NCBI RefSeq assembly: GCF_000722545.1
Contig: NZ_JNVM01000021.1
Location: 168,145-232,144 of the forward strand
Source of the DNA: Paenibacillus tyrphae
GTDB taxonomy: Bacteria > Bacillota > Bacilli > Paenibacillales > NBRC-103111
Direction of reading: 5' to 3'
DNA: 64,000 nucleotides
The notes under the pieces are model-generated. The model was not told the DNA's origin, searched no databases, and saw only the letters and a program-made list of their open reading frames with translations. A program made the position numbers and the translations under genes. Positions 8,433-16,023 of the stretch are shown piece after piece; the stretch's first letter is position 1; the number at the start of each line of letters is the position of its first letter.

Positions 8433-10553
8433 GTGGTATCGATTTCCAGAAACTATTTCTATTATAAATGGTTTTGGGTGTTTATTTCCATAGTTTTATT
8501 GGCCGCCGCGATTGCCGGTGTCGGTTATTATAGTTCCGCTGCCGGGAAGTCCGCGCCCCGTGCCGTTCAAGGCATCATGGATCTGGAGGGCTACGGCTTG
8601 GAATCGTATGGAACGGTCCAACTGAACGGCGAATGGGATATGCACTGGATGCGCCTCCTGACGCCGGAAGAGTTGGCTTCCCCGGAGCATGCTGCGGTGG
8701 AGCAGGCGACTCCGATTGTTCTCCCCGAGGTATGGAATCGTGTCCTTGTGGACGGCGTGCAGCCGGGCGGTTCGGGTCATGCGACCTTTCACTTAAAAGT
8801 GAAGTTGGATGGCCCCGCTTCCGATCTGGGGCTGAAGCTGCCATATATCCGTACGGCCTACAAGGCTTGGGTGAACGGCGAACCGGTCGCAAGCAGCGGC
8901 ACGGTCGGAGAAGACATTCTGACTTCCAAGCCGCAATATACCCCGAATTTGATCCGGTTCCGTCATCCGGGCGGTCCGCTGGATATCGTCATTCAGGTTT
9001 CTAATTACCATCACCGGCTCGGGGGCATCTGGAAACCGGTCGAGCTCGGCTCATGGAGCGCGCTCGACAGCAAGCTCCGGAGAGAGCTTGCGATCGAGAC
9101 GCTTGTGGTAGGAAGCCTGCTGTCGATGGGGCTGTATCACATCGGATTGATTGCGCTGAGGCGCCAAGAGAAAGGATCGCTTTATTTCGGCCTTTTTTGC
9201 TTGTTGATCGGCATACGGGCCTTCTTTACGGGCGAAGGCGTGATGTATTATTTTGTCCCCGAGGTGCATTGGCTGACGGAGCTGCGTATCGAGTACGTAT
9301 GCTTTTACATGGGCGTGCCCGCCATGATCATGTTCATGCACTCGCTTTACCCGTTGGAGGTGCGTTCCGGCATTGTCCGGCTTATCTTGGCGCTCGGCGT
9401 AGCGTTCTCAGCCGCGGCATTTCTGATCCCTCCCCCGTGGGTGACCTATACGACACCGGCGTTCCAGCTCATTACACTGCTCACCAGCGGCTACCTGCTG
9501 TTCGGCCTGGGCCGCGCCGTGCTTCGCAAAAGAGACGGGGCGCTGTTCGCCGCGATTGGCGCGAGCGCTTACGTCGCCACGGTGATGCTGGACATTATGT
9601 ACTATAACCAGTGGATCAAGCTCGGCGAGGTATCGTCGTACGGACTGCTTGTCTGCGTGTTCATGACCTCGTTCATTTTGAGCTCGAAGTCGGCCAAGGC
9701 TTACGTGGAAGTGGAGACGCTATCGCGGCAAATGCGCGAGATGAACACCGGTCTGGAGCATAAAATTCGCGAGCGGACCGCCGAACTGGAACGCATCAAC
9801 CGCAGTCTGGAGCGGATGAACGACGACTTGGCGCGGATGGAAACGTCAAGGCGGCACCTGCTCAGCAATATCTCGCACGATCTGGGAACGCCGATGACGC
9901 TGATCCAAGGGTACGTGGAAGCGCTCATCGACGGTGTCGTCTCGCAGCCCGAACAGCAGCAAAAGTATTTAAAGCTCATCCATAACCGGATCACGGGCTT
10001 GAACCGGCTCATCGCGGATTTGTTCCAGCTCTCGAAGCTGGAGGCCAGACAGATGGATTTCGATATCCAGCCGGTGAGCACGGACGATTTTATCCGTTAT
10101 TTCGACGAGCGCTATGAGCTGGAACTGGCCGGCGCCGGGCTCAAGTTCGAGACGGTCGCCTACTCGCTGCGGCCCGAAGCCCACCGGCAGGCCATCGTCA
10201 AAATCGACGTGGATCGGATCGATCAGGTGCTGACCAACGTCATTTACAACGCGGTCAAGCATACGCTCCGCGGCGGGTTGATCCAGCTTCATTTTATCGT
10301 GGACGAGCATTCGCTTGTCGTGCAGGTGCAGGATAACGGCTCGGGCATCGATCCGGAAGACTTGCCGTATATTTTCGACCGATTCTACAAGAAAGACAAG
10401 TCCCGCAACACGGCCGGCGGCGGCAGCGGCCTCGGGCTGGCCATCGCCAAGGAGATCATCGACTACCATGGGGGCCGGATCTGGGCACAAAGCCGCGTCG
10501 GTCAAGGCGCCTGCATCGCCTTCATGCTGCCCCTCGCGAAAGGGGGTGAATAG
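8433..10553 (+). CDS. 7TMR-DISM sensor histidine kinase
   Basis: 706 residues with a GTG start behind AGGAAAG. A signal anchor (about 11-33) leads to an extracellular jelly-roll-like sensing domain (about 45-205, 7TMR-DISM extracellular type; it reads LNGEWDMHWMRLLTPEE). Seven closely packed membrane helices follow (about 212-415), then a coiled coil (about 425-470). The HisKA domain has His in SNISHDLGTPM near 480. The ATPase domain has N, G1 (DNGSGI) and G2 (GGSGLGL) boxes. The extracellular domain suggests carbohydrate or other small-ligand sensing, by family analogy. It is probably paired with the divergent regulator at 7530-8222. Confidence 0.92.
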   Translation: MVSISRNYFYYKWFWVFISIVLLAAAIAGVGYYSSAAGKSAPRAVQGIMDLEGYGLESYGTVQLNGEWDMHWMRLLTPEELASPEHAAVEQATPIVLPEVWNRVLVDGVQPGGSGHATFHLKVKLDGPASDLGLKLPYIRTAYKAWVNGEPVASSGTVGEDILTSKPQYTPNLIRFRHPGGPLDIVIQVSNYHHRLGGIWKPVELGSWSALDSKLRRELAIETLVVGSLLSMGLYHIGLIALRRQEKGSLYFGLFCLLIGIRAFFTGEGVMYYFVPEVHWLTELRIEYVCFYMGVPAMIMFMHSLYPLEVRSGIVRLILALGVAFSAAAFLIPPPWVTYTTPAFQLITLLTSGYLLFGLGRAVLRKRDGALFAAIGASAYVATVMLDIMYYNQWIKLGEVSSYGLLVCVFMTSFILSSKSAKAYVEVETLSRQMREMNTGLEHKIRERTAELERINRSLERMNDDLARMETSRRHLLSNISHDLGTPMTLIQGYVEALIDGVVSQPEQQQKYLKLIHNRITGLNRLIADLFQLSKLEARQMDFDIQPVSTDDFIRYFDERYELELAGAGLKFETVAYSLRPEAHRQAIVKIDVDRIDQVLTNVIYNAVKHTLRGGLIQLHFIVDEHSLVVQVQDNGSGIDPEDLPYIFDRFYKKDKSRNTAGGGSGLGLAIAKEIIDYHGGRIWAQSRVGQGACIAFMLPLAKGGE

Positions 10554-10600
10554 AGACTCGGACGTCAGCGGCGAACCGCTGCGAATCGAATTCGCGAAGC

Positions 10601-11488
10601 TTAATCGCCGGAGCCCGGAGGATGCAGCAGCGAGCTGCGGTAATCGGTCGGCGAGAGCTGGTAATGCCGCTTGAACTGCTTCGAAAAGTACAGCGGGTCC
10701 TGGAAGCCGACCGAAGATGCAATCTGCTCCACGGTCAGCTCCGGGCGCTCCCGCAGCAGATGGCGCGCTTTGTCGAGCCGGAGCCGGAGCAGGAACGTCA
10801 CGGGCGTCAGCCCGGTCTGCCGCTTGAACAGCGTTGAGAGATAAGCGCGGTTGTAGCCGAGCGACTCGGCCATCAGCTCGATCGTGATCGGCTCCGCATA
10901 CTGCTTGGATAAATATTGCAGCGCTCGCTGCACCGTTTGCCCTGCGGTGGTCGCCTGCTCCGGCTCGTTCGCGCGAAGGGGGCGAAGCGCTTCCGCGAAC
11001 TCGGCGAACAGCAGGTGCAGGCAGCCGTTCGCTTTCAGATTGGCGCCTGCGCCGCGGTGTTGAAACGCCAGCTGCACTTGGCGGAACAGGACGCCGATCG
11101 AGCGCTTTCGCCCGGTATGGACGACCGGCTGCTGCGAGCTCAGGCCCGTATCCTGCAGCAATTGCTCCGCGAGCCGTCCTTCGAAGGCGACCCAGCGGTA
11201 GTGCCACGGGTCAAGCGTATCGGCCATGTAATTGACCAGCTTGCCCGGCTCGATCAGGAAGCTGTCTCCAGCGCCGAGCTCGTAGGTCTGTCCCTGGCAG
11301 ACGTAGGTGCCTTTGCCGGATAACACATGATGCAGCAAATAATAATCGACCACCTTCGGTCCGGGCTTATGACCCGGCTTCGTCTGGCTGTGGCCAGCGA
11401 ACAGGACGGTCAAAGGGCTGTCTTCCGGCGTGGGGTACGGGTTGGATACGACAAAGTAGGTATCGGGACGTTTGGCAGGCCCGGACAC
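10601..11488 (-). CDS. AraC-family transcriptional regulator, likely of the gal genes
   Basis: 295 residues. A cupin-type ligand domain (about 20-165, with YYLLHHVLSGKGTYV and GAGDSFLIEPGKLVNY) is followed by two helix-turn-helix motifs (about 190-288). These include ITIELMAESLGYNRAYLSTLF and the signature VGFQDPLYFSKQFKRHYQLSPTDYR. It is divergent from galK across 218 bases, which makes a galactoside-responsive activator of galK-galE-galT the simplest reading; that is inference from position. It converges with the 7TMR kinase gene, 47 bases apart. Confidence 0.88.
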   Translation of the reverse strand: MSGPAKRPDTYFVVSNPYPTPEDSPLTVLFAGHSQTKPGHKPGPKVVDYYLLHHVLSGKGTYVCQGQTYELGAGDSFLIEPGKLVNYMADTLDPWHYRWVAFEGRLAEQLLQDTGLSSQQPVVHTGRKRSIGVLFRQVQLAFQHRGAGANLKANGCLHLLFAEFAEALRPLRANEPEQATTAGQTVQRALQYLSKQYAEPITIELMAESLGYNRAYLSTLFKRQTGLTPVTFLLRLRLDKARHLLRERPELTVEQIASSVGFQDPLYFSKQFKRHYQLSPTDYRSSLLHPPGSGD

Positions 11489-11520
11489 GGCGCGACTCGC
11501 CTCCTTTTGGGGATATCGCC

Positions 11521-11538
11521 CTGAATACGTTCAGTATA
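11521..11538 (-). promoter_or_regulatory. Palindrome over the -10 region of the AraC gene
   Basis: CTGAATACGTTCAG at 11521-11534 is a perfect inverted repeat. It overlaps a minus-strand TATACT at 11533-11538, 45 bases from the AraC start codon. This arrangement suggests autorepression, but no good -35 was found. Confidence 0.35.
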
Positions 11539-11706
11539 GCACAACCGAGGATGTCTGCGCGTTCATAATCTAACATTTTTCCATGCCATCCTGACATCGT
11601 TCCATAGTGAAAACCGGTTGTCCGGGCTATACTTGAAGCAAAAGCTTACTATTGAAATTCGTTATATCGAACGTGTCTTCTTAAATCCATAACGAGGTGA
11701 ACCGTC

Positions 11707-12879
11707 ATGACGGAAGTCAAAGCATTGCAGGAGCAGTTTGTCGAGCTGTACGGAGATAGCTCCAATCCTATCCGGGCGTTTCATGCGCCGGGGCGCGTCA
11801 ATCTGATCGGGGAACATACCGACTACAACGGAGGCTACGTTTTCCCGGCCGCTCTGACGTTCGGCACGACGATGCTGATCCGGAAGCGGGAGGACGATCA
11901 GGTGGGATTTGCTTCCACCAACTTTCCGCTGCGCAAGCATATTTCCATTCAGCAGGTCGAATTCCGCTCCGAAGACGATTGGATCAATTACCCGAAGGGC
12001 ATCATTCGCGAGCTGCAAAAGCGGGGGCTATCCGTCGGCGGTTACGATATTTTGTACAGCGGGGCGATTCCGAACGGCTCCGGCCTTTCCTCTTCGGCTT
12101 CTATCGAAGTGGTGACGGCTTACGGCCTGCTCACGATGGAAGGGCAGCCGACGGACAAGGTGGAGATCGCGCTGCTGTCGCAAAAGGCCGAGAACGAGTT
12201 CATTGGCGTGCAGTGCGGCATCATGGATCAATTTGCGGTAGCGATGGGCAAGAAGGAGCATGCGATTCTGCTCATGTGCGATACGCTGGAATACAAGCAC
12301 GTGCCGTTCGTCAGCGGCGAATACAAGCTGGTGATCGGCAACACGAACAAAAAGCGCGGGCTCGTCGATTCGGCCTACAATGAACGCCGTTCACAGTGCG
12401 AGCAGGCGGTGAAGGATTTGGCTGCCGAATATCCCGAGCTGACGCTGCTAGGCCAGCTGTCGCTGGAGCAGTACCGGAGCGCGCAGCATCTGATCCCGGA
12501 CGAAACGGTGCGCAAGCGGGCGCAGCACGTCGTCGAGGAGATCGACCGGGTGCTTCAGTCCATCGAGGTGCTGGAACGGGGAGACTTGGCGGCGTTCGGC
12601 CAGCTGATGATCGGCTCGCATAACTCGCTGCGCGACTTGTACGAGGTGACCGGCGTCGAGCTTGACACGATGGTGGAAGCGGCGCTCGCCGTTCCCGGCG
12701 TGCTTGGCTCGCGGATGACGGGAGCCGGCTTCGGCGGTTGCACGGTATCCTTAGTGCATCAAGATAGCGTGGAGCGGTTTGTCGGCGAAGTGGGCCGCGT
12801 GTATAAGGAGAAGACCGGCTTGACCGCAGACTTCTATGTGTGCGACATTGGGAATGGCGTGCAGGAGCTGCAGCTTTAG
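11707..12879 (+). CDS. galK: Galactokinase
   Basis: 390 residues, the usual length. Near residue 30 stands GRVNLIGEHTDYNGGYVFPA, the galactokinase signature. PNGSGLSSSASIEV near 120 is the GHMP-kinase phosphate loop, and GAGFGGCTVSLV lies near the C-terminus. It phosphorylates galactose to galactose 1-phosphate in the cytoplasm, the first Leloir step after mutarotation. The ATG at 11707 follows AACGAGGTGAACC. TATACT at 11628-11633 could be the -10, but no -35 of note precedes it, which would fit activation by the divergent AraC protein. It heads the galK-galE-galT set. Confidence 0.96.
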   Translation: MTEVKALQEQFVELYGDSSNPIRAFHAPGRVNLIGEHTDYNGGYVFPAALTFGTTMLIRKREDDQVGFASTNFPLRKHISIQQVEFRSEDDWINYPKGIIRELQKRGLSVGGYDILYSGAIPNGSGLSSSASIEVVTAYGLLTMEGQPTDKVEIALLSQKAENEFIGVQCGIMDQFAVAMGKKEHAILLMCDTLEYKHVPFVSGEYKLVIGNTNKKRGLVDSAYNERRSQCEQAVKDLAAEYPELTLLGQLSLEQYRSAQHLIPDETVRKRAQHVVEEIDRVLQSIEVLERGDLAAFGQLMIGSHNSLRDLYEVTGVELDTMVEAALAVPGVLGSRMTGAGFGGCTVSLVHQDSVERFVGEVGRVYKEKTGLTADFYVCDIGNGVQELQL

Positions 12880-13050
12880 GCATGATCGTCCGGCGATGAA
12901 CGGACCGAAGTCTGATGATAAGCACGGAGGGAACGGAATCGTTCTGGAGAAGCTTCAGCGATCGGAAGAACGATCCGTTCGCGCAGTTGCGGTATTCGGA
13001 ACGGACCGAACCCATAAATACATTTGATTGGCGGAAGGAGAGGCTTGACT

Positions 13051-14037
13051 ATGGCTATTATGGTAACCGGAGGCGCGGGCTACATCGGCTCGCATACGGT
13101 AGCGGAGCTGCTGGCAAAAGGCGAAGAGGTGGTTGTCGTCGACAACTTGCAGCAGGGACACCGGGAGGCGGTGCTCGGCGGCAAGCTGTACGTCGGGGAC
13201 ATTCGCGATGCGGACTTTTTAGACACGGTATTCCGCGAAAACGACATCGACGCAGTCATTCATTTTGCAGCGAGCTCGCTCGTCGGCGAAAGTATGCAGC
13301 TGCCCGGCAAATATTATCATAACAACGTTTACGGGACGCTCTGCCTGCTGGAGAAGATGAACGAATACGGCGTCAAAAAAATCGTGTTCTCGTCCACGGC
13401 GGCGACGTACGGCGAGCCCGAGAACGTTCCGATTCTGGAAACGGACCGGACGCTGCCGACGAACGCATACGGCGAAACGAAGCTCGCCATGGAGAAGATG
13501 ATGCGTTGGTTCGATACCGCGCACGGCATCAAATACGTCTCGCTGCGCTATTTCAACGCGGCCGGTGCGCACGAAAGCGGCCGGATCGGCGAAGACCATT
13601 CGCCGGAGACCCATCTGGTGCCGATCATTCTGCAGGTAGCGCTTGGCAAGCGCGCGCATATCTCGATTTTCGGCGACGACTATGCGACGCCGGACGGCAC
13701 GTGCATCCGCGACTACATCCATGTAACCGATCTGGCAGACGCGCACATCTTGGCGGTGGAAAAGCTTCGCGCCGGCGGGGATAGCAGCGTGTACAATCTC
13801 GGCAACGGCAAAGGCTTCTCCGTCAAAGAAGTGATCGACATCGCTCGCGAAGTGACGGGACATGCGATTCCGGCGGTCGTCGAAGCTCGCAGAGCCGGAG
13901 ACCCGGCGGTGCTTGTCGCCTCCTCGGAGCGTGGCAGAACAGAGCTTGGCTGGCAGCCGAAGCGGGACAGCCTGCAGCAAATCATCGCCTCCGCATGGGC
14001 TTGGCATCAAGCGAATCCGGACGGCTACGGCAAGTAA
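13051..14037 (+). CDS. galE: UDP-glucose 4-epimerase
   Basis: 328 residues, an extended short-chain dehydrogenase. MVTGGAGYIGSHTVAELL at the N-terminus is the NAD-binding loop, FSSTAATYG holds the catalytic Ser region, and YGETKLAMEKM (Tyr near 140) is the YxxxK motif. It interconverts UDP-galactose and UDP-glucose. The ATG at 13051 follows GGAAGGAGAGG. It sits 171 bases behind galK, a gap in which I see no gene, and 57 bases before galT; the three are probably one operon. Confidence 0.96.
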   Translation: MAIMVTGGAGYIGSHTVAELLAKGEEVVVVDNLQQGHREAVLGGKLYVGDIRDADFLDTVFRENDIDAVIHFAASSLVGESMQLPGKYYHNNVYGTLCLLEKMNEYGVKKIVFSSTAATYGEPENVPILETDRTLPTNAYGETKLAMEKMMRWFDTAHGIKYVSLRYFNAAGAHESGRIGEDHSPETHLVPIILQVALGKRAHISIFGDDYATPDGTCIRDYIHVTDLADAHILAVEKLRAGGDSSVYNLGNGKGFSVKEVIDIAREVTGHAIPAVVEARRAGDPAVLVASSERGRTELGWQPKRDSLQQIIASAWAWHQANPDGYGK

Positions 14038-14094
14038 AATCACGGGTGCAGGCGTTCGGGCCGAAGGCCGGCCGATCCGAAGGAGTGGAGAACA

Positions 14095-15687
14095 ATGGAA
14101 CAGAGACAGAAAAATACGGCTTTCGGCTCCCCCGACCGGAAGGCGGCCTACCGGATCGAACGGCTGCTTCAGTTCGGTCTGAAGCGCGGACTGCTGGAGC
14201 CGCTGGATGTGTATGCGGCCCGCAACGGGCTGCTCGATCTGCTGCGAATCGGCGAGCCGTACGAGGGCGAGCTGACCGAGCCGATGGCGGACAGCGCAGT
14301 GGAGCTGCTGGAGCCGCTGCTTGATTACGCGGCCGAGTCGGGCCTGCTCGAAGAGAACAACATGACGGTGCGCGATCTGCTGGATGCCCGTTTGATGGGG
14401 CAGCTCATGCCTCGGGCATCCGAGCTTGTGCAACGGTTCTGGATGACCGCGAAGTCTACAGACATCGAAGCGGCGACGGACGCCTTTTACAACCTGTGCA
14501 TCGATTCGAACTATATCCGGATGGACCGGATCAATAAAAACATGTATTGGCTTGCGCCGACGGAATATGGCGATATAGAAATTACTGTAAACCTGTCGAA
14601 GCCGGAGAAAGACCCGAAAGAAATTGCGATGCTCCGAAATGCGCCGCAAAGCCATTACCCCAAATGCCTGCTGTGCATCGAAAACGTGGGCTACGCCGGC
14701 AGACTCAATCATCCTGCGCGGCAGAACCTGCGGGTCATTCCGGTTGAACTGGCCGGGGAAACGTGGTACTTTCAATATTCGCCTTACGTGTATTACAACG
14801 AGCACAGCATCATTTTCGATCGGGAGCACCGGCCGATGAAGACGTCGAAGGAGACGTTCGTGCGTCTGCTTGATTTCACGGAGCGCTTCCCGCATTATTT
14901 CATCGGCTCAAATGCCGACTTGCCGATTGTCGGCGGCTCGATCCTGAACCACGATCATTTTCAAGGCGGACGGCACAAGTTTCCGATGGAAAAGGCGGTC
15001 GTCGAAGAAAGCTTCAGTCATCCGGATTATGCCGGTGTGAAGATCGGTATCGTCAAATGGCCGATGTCGGTCATCCGCCTCTCCACGCCTAACCGCGATC
15101 AGTTGTTGAAGCTTGCCACGGCGATTCTGGACGCGTGGAAGTCTTACAGCGACCCGTCGCAAGATATCTTCGCGTTTACGGAGCAGGGGGGCGTCCAGGT
15201 GCCGCACAATACGATCACCCCCATTGCCCGCAATAATGCGAGCGGGGAATATGAGCTTGATCTGGTGCTGCGCAACAACCGGACCAGCGAGGAGCATCCC
15301 GACGGCATTTTTCACCCGCACAAGGAGCTTCACCACATCAAGAAAGAGAACATCGGCTTGATTGAGGTGATGGGGCTCGCCGTGCTGCCGGGTCGTCTTA
15401 AGGACGAGCTGGAGCTGGCATCCAGACTGCTGACCGGGGAAGAGAAGCTGGATGGGAAGATTACGCGCGATCCGTCGCATCCGCTGCACAAGCACGCCAA
15501 ATGGCTGGAGGAGCTTATTGCCCGTTACGGTACGGCTATGCCGGAAGAGGACGCGAGGCAAGCGCTGCAAACGGAGACGGGCCGCAAGTTCGCGGACGTG
15601 CTGCGCGACGCTGGCGTGTACAAGCGCAGCGAGCAGGGAATGGAACGGTTCCGGGCGTTTTTGCGGCATCTCGGCGTGCAGGCTTAA
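14095..15687 (+). CDS. galT: UDP-glucose--hexose-1-phosphate uridylyltransferase, class II
   Basis: 530 residues, the long Gram-positive type (GalT class II), not the 350-residue enterobacterial form. It transfers UMP between UDP-glucose and galactose 1-phosphate. Recognisable stretches are FPHYFIGSNADLPIVGGSIL followed by NHDHFQGGRH, and VQVPHNTITPIARNN, typical of the class. The ATG at 14095 follows GAAGGAGTGGAG. It completes the Leloir pathway with galK and galE and is followed by a noncoding repeat region and a terminator. Confidence 0.95.
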   Translation: MEQRQKNTAFGSPDRKAAYRIERLLQFGLKRGLLEPLDVYAARNGLLDLLRIGEPYEGELTEPMADSAVELLEPLLDYAAESGLLEENNMTVRDLLDARLMGQLMPRASELVQRFWMTAKSTDIEAATDAFYNLCIDSNYIRMDRINKNMYWLAPTEYGDIEITVNLSKPEKDPKEIAMLRNAPQSHYPKCLLCIENVGYAGRLNHPARQNLRVIPVELAGETWYFQYSPYVYYNEHSIIFDREHRPMKTSKETFVRLLDFTERFPHYFIGSNADLPIVGGSILNHDHFQGGRHKFPMEKAVVEESFSHPDYAGVKIGIVKWPMSVIRLSTPNRDQLLKLATAILDAWKSYSDPSQDIFAFTEQGGVQVPHNTITPIARNNASGEYELDLVLRNNRTSEEHPDGIFHPHKELHHIKKENIGLIEVMGLAVLPGRLKDELELASRLLTGEEKLDGKITRDPSHPLHKHAKWLEELIARYGTAMPEEDARQALQTETGRKFADVLRDAGVYKRSEQGMERFRAFLRHLGVQA

Positions 15688-15945
15688 TGCGGGAACAAGG
15701 AACAGTTGTCGGGCAATTTTTTCGGTTCATTCCAGCATTGAGTAATTTAATTTTGCCCTTATTTGCTATAGAGGAACTAGGGTGATTTAAGTTTGTCGAA
15801 AAATGTTTGCTTCCCTCAAAATCGGGCCATTAGCGCACTATAGGTTCGTTATTTGTAGAGGAACGTGAATTTTGGACGAGATAAGGCAGGATTAGTTCCG
15901 CTAACATTCCCCAAGACAAGCTGGACCACTACAGCTTAATCTAAA
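15688..15945. repeat. Noncoding AT-rich repeat-like spacer downstream of galT
   Basis: No gene is seen. Two related copies of TTATTTG(cta)TAGAGGAAC occur at 15759-15777 and 15849-15864, about 90 bases apart. An inverted GGAACTAG/TTAGTTCC pair lies at 15773-15780 and 15893-15900. The base composition is clearly more AT rich than the flanking genes. It looks like a degraded copy of a dispersed repeat, although only one copy of the full block is in this window. Confidence 0.4.
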
Positions 15946-15994
15946 AAGACCCCCATCCGGGCACCGTGTTGACGGAGCGCCGAGTGGGGGTCTT
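15946..15994. terminator. Intrinsic terminator between convergent galT and hybrid kinase genes
   Basis: AAGACCCCCA at 15946-15955 pairs with TGGGGGTCTT at 15985-15994 around a 29-base loop. An A-run on the left supplies the U tract for minus-strand transcripts. Confidence 0.65.
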
Positions 15995-16023
15995 GCCACT
16001 TCTTCATCGAATTGGGGCTGGGG

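Noticed and set aside
13219..14895. A 558-codon open frame antisense to galE and galT
   Set aside because: Entirely covered by two well-supported genes; His/Arg-rich composition typical of shadow frames in GC-rich DNA.
15793..15800. TTGTCGAA, an exact Spo0A-box core, downstream of galT
   Set aside because: It lies in a repeat-like noncoding block, not before a promoter, and about two chance matches are expected in the window.
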